Source: Hymenolepis diminuta
Lineage: Eukaryota; Platyhelminthes; Cestoda; Cyclophyllidea; Hymenolepididae
DNA: 64,000 nucleotides
Assembly (NCBI GenBank): GCA_900708905.1
Contig: CAADRB010000060.1
Span: forward strand, 582,856-646,855
Direction: 5' to 3'
The notes below the pieces were generated by a model. The model saw only the letters and a list, made by a program, of their open reading frames with translations, was not told where the DNA came from and searched no databases. The translations under genes and the position numbers were made by a program. This document shows, in pieces, positions 23,296 to 33,943 of this stretch (its first letter is position 1; each line of letters opens with the position of its first letter).

Positions 23296-25257
23296 AATAA
23301 CTACATTTTTCATTTTATGCTCATCATACAGAATTTTATAACGACTTATTATTACAAAACGTTTTTTAACCAATGATTATTTTGCTACATGTATCCTTAA
23401 GAGGCGCTTGGATATCGCAAAATAGCAACAGGGCTAAATTATCAGAGAATCTTACTAATCTTTCAGATGATTTATATAAAGCTGATATATTCTGAAGCTC
23501 AAAATGCATCAGCACCTTTCAAATCCTTTTTTTGTCAAGATTAGAATAGCGTAATAACTGGGAGAATATAAATAATTTTGGCGAATTTCCATTTCAATTT
23601 AACAAGCAAAAAAGCCGAGAAGTATTCAATCCTGAGAAATAAAAAAAGCAAATTGGTGTGGTGAATTTACTTAATGAAACGGATTTAAAACAGTCCAATT
23701 TTATTAAATGTGTATTTTTTAATCTTAAAATGGAATTTGTACTGTTCAAATTTCGTGAGTTAAACAAGTAAATTCAAATAAATGTGATGACGCAATAAGA
23801 TGAATGTAAATAATTAAGACAATTCTCCGAAAGCTAGAGAATAACAGAGAGTAAAAGCAATTCAAAATTAAATGCAGCACTGGAAATTGGAGTATATTGT
23901 CAAGGTCCAGTTTTGTACATATAGAATAAATCTTTCTATTTAAATAGCATAATTAAAAGATTATTTTTTATCAAAATTTCAAGATTTATTTGTAGTTGAC
24001 TGTTTCCGTGGTCTGAGTTAATGATTTTTGACATCTTGGTGATTGGAAAAATTACTTTCAATCAAGGTCTTATCGCCGTGCGCCCACTCGTCAATCAAAA
24101 GCTCCTACATTTTCAACTCCTTAATACCCATGTGCTTAGTCCTCTATTCACAGCACGCTTTTCATATTCCAAATGTCTACCCACACTGACTATAAATACC
24201 CAGGCGTAATTTTCTCCCTGATTAGCATCCATAGTTACTAACTTCTAGCACGCATCTTCTCGACTGTTCTTCAACTCCTGCCCTTTAATTCCCACATGCT
24301 TTTTCTTTAGCCAGCTAACTGATTTCCTGATCTCTCTGTGCTTAGTCACATTAAATTAAAAATCGTTACAAATTCTGAGCTTTTCTAACTACTCTTTGTG
24401 CATTTATATATACCGGCATTACTTTTCAGACCCTCTCCCCTATGGTATGAATTCCATAACATTCTTCTGTTTAATTTTGGTATAATAGAGAAATACCCAT
24501 TATTAAAACGACACCCGCTATAACAAGACTATTTTGTAACAAAATCTAGTGCAATTAAAGCAACTTCAAAAATTTACTAATATAATCGATGATTTCTTTA
24601 AAATTTTCAACGATCAGATAAGGACACAAAAGTTTTTTTCAAATGTATGGGAAGTTAGCGATGATATTTGTTAAAAATTTGTCCTTCAACACTATAAGAA
24701 CATGCAACAATTGTCCAAAGAATTTGATGCTCTGTGTATATCATTATCACAACAATTAATTGTAACTAGGCGGTAATACCGTGATAAGGGATCTTATTCG
24801 CTTATAATGCGACGTGTATGCATGTAGGAATGTGCACTATTCGACATATATATTAATTTTATGTTCGAAAGTTGTAAGATTGTATTGACATATATTTAAC
24901 GTTTGTATTTACGTAAAGTTGAGTCAATTATTATCGGAAAAATATATAATTAAGAATTGATAAAACATTCAATTAATCAAAAGTCTAGTGAATGTGAAAT
25001 GATATCCATTTATATATTACTAAAAATAAATCGTATAACTTTGCTATTTTCAATTTTTGAGTGATTTTTATTTCATTTTATATTTTGAGAGTCGTCTATT
25101 ATGATGAAATTATGAATAGAGGTATTTATTAAATTATATATTCATTAATATAATTAATAGGACTAGAAATTAGCTGCGTTTGACATTTTATTTATTATTA
25201 TATCAAAGAAGAAATGAAACTGTATAATACTTATTCTTAAGTGAAGGAAATGTATTG
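23296..25257. other. Intergenic region, nothing recognised
   Basis: No supported coding or RNA feature. Very AT-rich at 24950-25250. Confidence 0.55.
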
Positions 25258-25310
25258 GACCTTGAATATGTGAGCGCGCGTCTTAGAATTTAGTTGGCAG
25301 GAATTTTAAG
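25258..25310 (+). promoter_or_regulatory. Conserved 5' region of gene C
   Basis: GACCTT 53 nt before the ATG followed by GAGCGCGCGTCTTAGAATTT, the clearest version of the block shared with A and B. Confidence 0.42.
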
Positions 25311-25323
25311 ATGTCTAAGTGCG
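25311..25323 (+). CDS. Gene C exon 1, micro-exon (MSKC)
   Basis: ATG TCT AAG TGC G, donor GTAAAT. Same length and phase as in A and B, with 2 of 4 residues changed; exon 2 lies 388 nt downstream. Confidence 0.7.
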
Positions 25324-27988
25324 GTAAATCACAGAAGTTGTGGTAGACGTTATCATCAGTTTATTTTATTAGTTCTCTCATAAAACAATTTTACTGTCAA
25401 ATGTACTAAGTAGGGTGTTATGAAAGTGCACTAGCAGATTTAGAGGTCCACTCTGCATATCGCTGACTTACATTTAAATCATTATCATTTATTAAGGTTA
25501 ATCATGCAGATTGTCATTCTTTTGTGATCATTTTTTTTGTATTTATCTTTGATGGTGTATAAGTGATATTCAGTTCGAACATTAGACATTCTTTTATGAA
25601 ATAAATATATTAATCCGGATAAATATTTTCTGGTAAATTATACTTTTTTCAAGTCCAATTATGTTTGCTCATTTATCATGCGCTTAATTAAACATCTTTT
25701 TCTCATCATAGAACCTCCGTTCGTTGTTTCTGGACTTGACAGACTGCACTATGATATTGTTTGTGATATTAAAACAGAATCGACCGATACAGGTGAGACT
25801 CATTTTTATTCATTTTCATGTGGACTAAACTAATATCGGTATTGATACAAAATTAAACAACCAAACAAATATTAGATATTTTGTCTGCCTTTCTGTAGAT
25901 TGTCTTTCGATTTTGAATTCTGTAAATTCAGGTAATCTCGGGAATCTAAGATATTCCAACTGCCTTAAATTCCGCTAATGTTTCAGATCTTTACTTATTG
26001 GGTTTGAAAGTTAATTTTCCTCCTCTTTTTTAGTGCCCATCTTAAGGTAATCAGAGAAGATAACTGTAAGTAGGTAATTCAATGAGAACTGTATTTTGCT
26101 CTTCCTATTCTATATGGCATTTTCAACATCTATGACCCATGAATAAAGGGATGCCTCAAAGTTTTAACCTGTAATAATGGTGCTAAGTGCAACGTGTTCG
26201 GGATTTCTTCATTTGTTTGTTGTAGGTGGCGAACAGGCGACTGTTCTAACAGAAATAAGCGAATATGATTATTCTTATACGCTATTTCTTAAGTGGAACA
26301 ATATTTAAACATAAGTACTTTCCACTACAAACTGACTTGTCCACAATAGTAACGCTATCTTGGAATAGTTCAAGGCCCATTTTAGAGGCGCTTAACTATC
26401 GAATTAATATTTATATCAAATTTGGCTTTCCACAAGGTATCCCCAGGCAGCCTGTCCAGATTGAAGTTAGCCAATGAGTCCTGTAAAATTTTCAGAGTTC
26501 GGTGTTGACGGTAAAGGTCATCGCTAATTCGATGAACGATTCATTCTCATAGTGGTTCCAAATGAATTGGAGGGGCAGAAATTAATTTGCAAAAAATTAC
26601 AATTGACTCTTTTGTCTTGCAGACTTTTGGTGTGGGTTATGTGCAAAGTCTTTCTCAAAAGCTTCGTACCTCAGAAAACATGAAATGTTCGTTCACGAAA
26701 GTAAGCATTTTGTTAAGTTTCCCTTTACCACATCTACTTTTGATGCCATTATTTACACATCTTTCAATGAACCGTCATTCTCATTAATATTTTTAGGCCT
26801 TTATTTTACGTACTTTTAAATTACATTTCATTTTTGCAGATGTGGGGGCTTTCAAGTGTGAGATGTGTGAAAAATCCTTCTCGCGAAAGTTCAATCTCAA
26901 CGAACATGTTAAAGTGATGCATGAAAGTAATTGTTTCTCATTCTCTTCCTCTCGTTCTCTTTTCGGTTAAAATAAATTGATATCATTATGAATAACAGCT
27001 GTGATTTTCCAGCATAGAACATATATCTTGAACTCCTATAAAGTTCTCATCAAATTTCACCAGTTTGAAAATTAACTGAGCCGTCTTGTTTTGTCCTGTT
27101 AATAGTGTCAACGCCTGACAACGTACAGTTGTAATTTTAAAAAAATGATATTTTACTATATGAGAACTTTTAACTTTTCAGACTACAGACCTTTCAAATG
27201 TCAACTATGTGAGAAATCTTTTTATCGGTTAAGCCATTTCAAGCAACACGTAGACAGTGTTCATGAAAGTAAGGGCTTATCATTTGATCACTCTTATATT
27301 GCAAATTTCTTCAGTTCCTTCGCTATGGTAATCTATTTTCTAATTTTTAGAAGTGAGGTTTCAGTGTATTGGTTGTGGTGAATCCTACAGCTACATGTCC
27401 AGCCTCAAAGACCATGTGAATAGTGTTCATAAAGGAAAGATTTTATCCTCTTTATTCCTTCATGCTCATTCTAACACTCTTCTAATTTTACACCAGTTAT
27501 AATTTTATATTTTGCGCTTTATGGGGGAACTTATTTAAACCTTTTTTGTCGTGCAGGTTTGAAACCTTTCAGATGTGAAGTTTGTCTGAAGGATTTTTCT
27601 CGACGTCATGACCTCCTTCGGCACGTAACCACCATTCATAATGGTAGGGGAGCTGCCCTTTCCCTAACATTTCCTTTATATTATGTGGACATTACTCGCT
27701 CCTATGAGATCTCGTACATTTCCTTTTTCAGGTGAGAGACCTTATAGCTGCAAGTATTGCGGTATGGACTTTAAACTAAAGGGTCATGTTAAGACGCACG
27801 TGGAAAAATTGCATAAAGGTTTGTTGTGGTCTGATCGATCATTTTTATTTAAATTTTCGCTATGTCAGTTTTCAGAAGTTTTCGTTACTTCAGATCTAAT
27901 CGCAGAACAATTTCAAAACGATGTAAAACTTGCACTGAATGTGGCGGGCACTGGGATAAAACCTGATAGGGATCAAAATTGTTCATAG
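25311..27988 (+). CDS. Gene C: six-finger C2H2 zinc-finger protein with a lost donor
   Basis: Exons 25311-25323, 25712-25792, 26623-26700, 26840-26926, 27182-27268, 27351-27434, 27557-27643, 27732-27818 and 27894-27988. Finger types run 1, 2, 3, 4, 5, 6, the same complete series as gene G. All fingers keep their zinc ligands. The type 4 exon has GA where the donor GT should be. Skipping it keeps the frame and gives 204 aa with five fingers; including it would give 232 aa. Exon 2 carries D-I-K-T-E and the tail carries G-I-K-P-D. Compact introns. Probably a nuclear DNA-binding protein. Confidence 0.85.
25712..25792 (+). CDS. Gene C exon 2, acidic exon with I-K-T-E
   Basis: Acceptor CATAG, donor GTGAGA, 81 nt. 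Starts E-P-P-F-V-V and ends D-I-K-T-E-S-T-D-T. Confidence 0.82.
26623..26700 (+). CDS. Gene C finger 1 (type 1, 78 nt)
   Basis: Acceptor CTTGCAG, donor GTAAGC. Ligands CGLC and H-EMFV-H, helix contacts K, S, Y, K. Confidence 0.9.
26840..26926 (+). CDS. Gene C finger 2 (type 2)
   Basis: Acceptor TTTGCAG, donor GTAATT. Linker VGAF, CEMC, H-VKVM-H, helix contacts R, F, N, E. Nearly the same framework as gene A finger 2. Confidence 0.9.
27182..27268 (+). CDS. Gene C finger 3 (type 3)
   Basis: Acceptor TTTTCAG, donor GTAAGG. CQLC, H-VDSV-H, helix contacts R, S, H, Q. Confidence 0.9.
27351..27434 (+). CDS. Gene C finger 4 (type 4), donor site mutated
   Basis: Acceptor TTTTTAG. CIGC and H-VNSV-H are intact, helix contacts Y, S, S, D. 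The exon should end CAT AAA G then GT, but the sequence is CATAAAG-GAAAG. Without that donor, read-through reaches a stop about 75 nt later. The finger is otherwise undamaged, so the loss looks recent. Exon length 84 nt, as in gene G. Confidence 0.7.
27557..27643 (+). CDS. Gene C finger 5 (type 5)
   Basis: Acceptor GTGCAG, donor GTAGGG. Linker LKPF, CEVC, H-VTTI-H, helix contacts R, H, D, R. Confidence 0.9.
27732..27818 (+). CDS. Gene C finger 6 (type 6)
   Basis: Acceptor TTTCAG, donor GTTTGT. Linker NGERPY, CKYC, H-VEKL-H, helix contacts L, G, H, T. Confidence 0.9.
27894..27988 (+). CDS. Gene C C-terminal tail exon
   Basis: Acceptor ACTTCAG chosen because it keeps phase 1 and starts D-L-I-A-E, matching the D-R-L-L-E-E starts of other tails. 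Contains V-A-G-T-G-I-K-P-D and ends C-S then TAG. Confidence 0.82.
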
Positions 27989-28012
27989 TTTTGTTATTAT
28001 TATTATTTTTCC

Positions 28013-28018
28013 AATAAA
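28013..28018 (+). terminator. Polyadenylation signal of gene C
   Basis: AATAAA 25 nt after the TAG. Confidence 0.75.
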
Positions 28019-31000
28019 CAAACGTTTGTTTGTATTTGTGTTCTCGGTTTTATAACTATTACAAAATGTCCTTTTATTTTTACAATGTTTTGTTATATGT
28101 ATTTTTAATGGGGGTCTAGATACCGCGAAATAGTGATAGGATCGTCCCAAGCTATCATTTCAGTGTCTGTAGTACTTACGTAGTTTAAATTTTATTAATG
28201 CATTTAGTTGATATATTTTCATTGTGGTGAGAATGACATCCTCAAATAGAAAAATAAACAGTATTTTAGGCATTTCTCTCCAAAAGGGATGTAGAAAATA
28301 ATGTTATCACTCATAACTGCTTATTTACATTATACTATTAAGATAAACCGATACTTAGTTGTATTTGTGAGAATTTAACCTTGAGAAGAGTTAGGTTGAT
28401 TCGGTCCATTCAATTGGGGGGAGGGGGTTACATCCCTACCGTTTTTAAGATTTTTCCAAGAGACTTGAATTGAATCCAATGTCAATATTAAGCATAGCAT
28501 ACTGATATGTGGCGTTTCATTTATCATGGGCTTTCATAATATTTAAAACTGGAAGTCCTTGCTGATCGTTGGACTCAAGAAACAGTAATTCTGATGCACT
28601 ACTTCCTTTTTTTGCGAGCATTCGTATGGCATTGACAGCTTCACACGACACCGTTTTCGCTCGATTTCTCTTGAAGTAGGGATTTAGGGTTTGGCTGTTT
28701 TACGACTGAACGGTCAAGCTAAAGACTTCTTTGGCGGCTTATCCGATTTTCCCTGGACATAATTTTTGAAAGCTTTCTCTCTAGTAATGCTTGGCATCTA
28801 ATGAATTAAATGGGGTTTGATGATGAAAAAACGTGGGAAAATTTCCATACAGCCAGAATAACCTGTGTTTTCTGCAAATCTTGATGCCTATCAGTCTGAA
28901 ACTTTTTCTTTTAATTTGGAGGAAGAACGGCGGACATTTTTAATACTTGGTGCATATGTCTTTTTCAATGCAGTCACATTTTCATTTTTTTAACTGAGAA
29001 TTTCTTTGTTATGGAACAAAATATTTGGTATTGTACTTAATTTTCTATTTTTGATCTTGCATGCTATTGAAAATCCTTTTCGCAAGATTAAATTTTCATC
29101 TATTTTTCCTAAATCAATTCTTCACAAACATTTCAGGCTTATTTTCTTTGGAATACCCCTAAATATTCTAAGTTACCCTACACCTTACTATTTGGTTCGA
29201 TATCCAAGAATTCCCTGTCGTCCTCGGGACCTGCTATCAAGTAACATGACCTACAATAAAACAGGACACTTGACGCTGTCAATCCATTGATCCGGTCTGA
29301 TCTGACTCGCCGATCATTTGCAGCCCTCTGATTCAAATAGGTTATCCCCATTCTTAAACTGTATATATGCCCCCTCTATTTCATAACATCCACTCTCACA
29401 CTCATACAATCTTCCTCTTTAGTCGGGGGCCTCTCACTTCTCTCCATCTAGTTGCGTGTTGTAGAAACAATAATGTTAGAAAGGTTATAGATCTGTAAGA
29501 ACGCTATAATCGCTTAGATAAAATACTCTCATTTAACTTCTTTTGAATAGCTCTAACGCTTTTGGTCAACATATACATATTGGCATGCATAATTTTTCTT
29601 AGAAACCAAACATCCTCCGAATTCGATTCTTCCATCTTCAGTTTGGGATTCGACAAGCTAGAACAGACCTCTAACAAAATAAGTGTGAAAGCTGGTTGGA
29701 GTTGTACTTCGGGGCAATTAAACACTCTTATAGTTTGATCGGTTAACATTCCCTATTGTGAGAAGTCAAATCTGCCCACAAGGTGTGATCTCACTCTGGC
29801 ACTATTAGTACAAAATCTTATTGATTGTATTCAGGGGAAACATTTTCCTACGATTATTTGGTTAATTTATTTCGTCTTCCCTCCTATGCAGTGAAACCAC
29901 TTTCGCGTCTGTTCATTCATTCATTCATCGGTTGAACGGCTTGTAGTCATTAGAAACATTAAGCAAATAAATGTCCAAATTTCTCCCTCCCCACGTTTTG
30001 GATTCAGATCTTATCCCAATAGAAACATATAGTTGGACGCAAGCCAGTTAGCTTAAATATAGGACCGGGAGAAGAAGTTTTAAATAACATTGCATAGTGC
30101 TAAAAGATCAGTACCAATGGATGCCCTCAAAGTGGCATTTTCGGTCTCTTTCTTTGAGATGAAGCTCAAAGTGCATTTTGTAGATTTAAATAATTGGCAT
30201 GCTTCTTTCCTCGTAAGGATTAAGAAGTTTCCAATTTAATCTTTAATGTGATTCCTTTTGATTTATCGAAAAGACGGAATAAGTTGAGATACGTCATGAA
30301 CTTACTTTAACGCAGAACCGATCATATTTCCGACTCATTGAAGCGATTTTTTTGAAACAAAGTGCTGTGTCTTCACCTGCATTTTAAACTGTGTCGGCTG
30401 ATTGAGTGCAGTTACCTAAAGTGGTTTTGATCGTCTGATTTTAAGGATTCAGCTCCTAGACTTAATTGTCAAGCTTTGAACCACTGCTGGGTTTAAAGAC
30501 TCTGATCTCCTGTGGCTCTTTAAGCCGCATTACACCAGACAATGATCAGGCACTGTCAGACTAATTCTGGAGCTTCGAGAATTATGGACTGAGGAGAAAG
30601 AATCATTTCCTTTAGCAAACGATCATTTTTAACTTTCTCAGAAGGAATTCATAAACTCAAATTATTTTGCTTATTGAAGAATTATTTCGTTTTCGGATTT
30701 TTCGTCTGAATCCGCAAATTTGTCCACAAGGAAAGGAAGGTTCGAACAAGAATCGGGCCAAAGCTTACAGCTAAAATTTCTCCTCAGAAAGATTTCCATA
30801 ATGCAGGACTAAGTTCCTTTGTGAATTCAGCTAATTATGCGAAGAAATTCTATTTCCCTCGGAGAGAATCAGTCAGGCTGTTGACGGATAACAGTCGATG
30901 ATGCCAAGTGGAATGTCAATGGCCTCGCAATTTAAGTTCGTCTGTCTGGATGATTATCTCTTAAATTCGAAGACCGAGGATAATTATGGCTATTTATAAG

Positions 31001-31599
31001 AAGGACAAATTCAGAAAATGGTCTTTCAGTAGGTTGTCCAGATTTGCCAAAAGTACACTTTCAAAAAGAATCAATAATGGTAGTTCAACTTGCCAAAATG
31101 GTAAATTTCATAATTCATTGTAATATTTAAAGCGTAAATGTACTTTTTTAAAAGAGAAAATTTAAATATTTGTGAGAGGAATCAACGAAATTTTATATGA
31201 AATTTTGTTAAAATTTTTAATTCTTAACAATTTTAAAGTAGTTCACGATGAATATTAATTGAATATGCTGATTTGCACATACTTCGTGAGATTCATACAA
31301 ATAATTGATAGTTTTGTTGGAGGGATTGATAAAAAAACGAAATCTAAGCGAGCTCCATCAACCATCCGGGAATATTTCAACCTGTGTCATAGAACAGGAT
31401 GAGAGGGAAACAAATTTGGGGCGATATTTAATAAACTGAAAAGAAGGATGCAGACTTACAAATGAATTCTGAGAATAAAACAAATCTCTGCCTGATCATT
31501 TACTGGATAGAGATAGATTTTGACAGATGAAGAATAGAAGCAGGAAAGGATCTTTTCCACGGTAAGCAATGCGCACTTAGTTAATTCGTTCCCTTTCGG
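28019..31599. other. Intergenic region without a confident gene
   Basis: No finger exons. Around 30712-30897 (plus) about 62 codons are open and protein-like (A-K-K-F-Y-F-P-R-R-E within), but no start, splice sites or family are evident. A pyrimidine-rich patch lies at 29370-29450. Confidence 0.5.
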
Positions 31600-31750
31600 G
31601 GATTTTGTGCAGAGTACTTTACATTCTCCCCAAAATAGTTGGAGGAGAAAGGTGGAGCCAGTGACTTCGAATATAACAAATTTTCAGACCCTCATAGCTT
31701 TCCGGATTAAGAGAAGGAGGAGACGAGAGTAAAATTCCAGCTGTTAGTAG
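31600..31750 (+). repeat. Diverged direct repeat, copy 1
   Basis: Aligns with 31980-32150: both have GAATTTTGTG-CGAGTA-TTT, then TTGGAGGAGA, TCTTCAGA, GCNTNCCGGAT, a GAAG-rich stretch and AATTCCA/AATTCAACA-CTG. Diverged; function unknown. Confidence 0.4.
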
Positions 31751-31979
31751 TATGCAGGTGAAAAATTTGGTCATTTGGGGAAGATTTGGTTAGGGTGACT
31801 CGCAGTCTTAACCTTCGCATTTTTAGGGAAGAAGATTGACAATGACTTGGTTTTTTGGAAGTTATCTGAATCCTCTTCGTTTGTCAGAAGAAATAAATGT
31901 TAATGAAGAAAAATCTAATCAAGGAAGTGACAATTCTATCAAAAGTTATTCGTTGGAAGAAAAGTTCTTCTCCACCAAG

Positions 31980-32150
31980 GAATTTTTGTGGCGAGTATTT
32001 TTCTATCTTCCTAACATTGTTGGAGGAGAGGCTTGACGGTATCTTCAGTTATGCAAAGTCTTCAGAATTTCATTGCCTCCCGGATGTAGAATAGTTAATT
32101 AGAAGAAAATACAGAAAAAGGGGAATGAGAATTCAACATCTGGTGATGTG
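31980..32150 (+). repeat. Diverged direct repeat, copy 2
   Basis: Second copy of the block at 31600-31750, about 380 bp downstream. Followed at 32148-32444 by a 98-codon open stretch that ends with a C-X3-C-DKSF segment and a missing His; possibly a very old finger relic. Confidence 0.4.
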
Positions 32151-33061
32151 ACGTTAGAAACGGTGCTCACTTTAGAGAAGTTTCATATTGATAGTCTGTT
32201 GCTGACTACAAAACGATTGGGAGAGAAGATAGGTAGTGTCTGTGAATATAGGAAGAATATAAACAAGAAAGATTCGATTTCAACAAATCCTGGTGTGCAG
32301 ATAGAACAGTTGCTCACATTCATTGGTCTGCGTGGAAAAGTTCGCTGTCTACCGAATATTTTAATTGAGAATACAGACTGTGACTTCAACTGTGACAAGT
32401 CTTTTAATCATCGTAGTTTGTCAAATGAACGAAAATTTTATTAGACTCAGCCGAATTTTTCATTTATGTGTTCAATCACTGTCAACTTACTCATGTAAAT
32501 AACATTTATATTTTGAAAATACTCCTGATCGAAAATTTCGACGCTCTGTGAAATCGGGTGAGACTTCTGTCTATCTAAGTACCCATCTGTTTCATTTATG
32601 TAAAATGTAGACATTTATATTGCTTAAAAATATTACTACTATCCTTGGAGTTGTAAAATTATTGCAGATTTTTTTCCAGAGTGAATAAATTCGGGATCAT
32701 TTATCCGGCAATCGGTCGATTAATAATGTGGTATGCTTTTAAGGAGGTCTCGTGCTAACAGTTTCCAAGTTGTTATATCTTGGGTGATCGTGCACAAATA
32801 TTTTTTGCTTTCAAGCATACCTCCATCGGCGAATCCTTTGTAAACGTCCTATTTTCAATCTCAAAAGCGAAATTATTGAATTAGTTTATTTACTTTAAAA
32901 ATATTCCTCCAGCTCTTTGTAGTGAAATATTATTTACGAATTTCCTTGCAATTTTCAAATTTAACTCATGGAAGTAATTCTTTGAATGTATTAATTATAG
33001 GTAGCATTAATGTAAAATATTTTTTAGTATTAAGAAAGACATCAATTAGAAAATTAAAATA

Positions 33062-33190
33062 GCAAAGGTCACAGTTAACTAAGTGGAGGAATAGGTAGGA
33101 GTGTGCTCCAAGGGCGTGCTCAAGTGCTTAAATCTCAATTTCTGGGCCGGAAATTCAATCCTCACCGACACGCGGTTCACAGTATTAGTG
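33062..33190 (+). repeat. Possible tRNA-derived SINE relic
   Basis: TTAACTAAGTGG resembles a tRNA A box (TRGCNNAGTGG) and GAAATTCAATCC about 75 nt later weakly resembles a B box. No tRNA fold is evident, so this is at most a degenerate tRNA-like repeat. Confidence 0.25.
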
Positions 33191-33893
33191 TCCCCTTTTA
33201 CGTCAATTTAATGGAAGATGTAATGAGACAAGTAGTAGCAGGAAATGGTGACTGAAAATGACATTGGGCAAGATTGGCTATCGGGAAGTCAGTTAGCATT
33301 CTCTGTTAGTTATTTTGACCCGTTGAACTCTCTCTATCGTTGCTAGCCGAGGTCTGACTCCTAATATCATCCTTTAATAAACAAATGGTGAAATGGAGTG
33401 TTTGCATAATTTAGCATTATTTTTGCAGCCTGGAAATAAAAGAATAACTGATTTATTTAATAAAGCAGTAGTACTTGTTTTTCTTCGTGCGCGCATTTAT
33501 ATTTCAAGTAGACTCTTTAGCAGAGTTATTAAAAAGATCTTAGATCTCAAAAATATGTGGAGGACTAGACAATTAGCCCAAAATACTGATGGGGAGAGAG
33601 TGTAGACAAAAATAGGATAAGCGCTTTATTGAAGAGCAACAACGGCAATCGACAGACAGACAGTGAGTGGACCGGGAGGTTGTAAGCTTTAAATTAGTGA
33701 AGCAGCTAAGAACGACCGAGTGCGTGGCATGAAGAATTGTCATGATTTTGAGAGTATTAAAATAGAAAATACATAGCTGTGCATTGAGGACATATTTAAG
33801 TCAGAGTAAATGACAGACAATGTTTAATTGGCCTATTGAGTTGACGACGTCGAGTGTTCCGAATTGGAATCAGTTGAGGTTAACTTGACAGGT

Positions 33894-33943
33894 NNNNNNN
33901 NNNNNNNNNNNNNNNNNNNNNNNNNNNNNNNNNNNNNNNNNNN
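33894..33943. other. Assembly gap (50 N)
   Basis: Run of exactly 50 N, the size of a placeholder gap; true size unknown. Confidence 0.98.

Noticed and set aside
29006..29290. 94-codon open stretch
   Set aside because: Low-complexity Phe/Ile/Leu content from T-rich DNA; no homology seen.
33062..33190. Functional tRNA gene
   Set aside because: Box spacing is too long and no cloverleaf can be drawn; kept only as a possible SINE relic.
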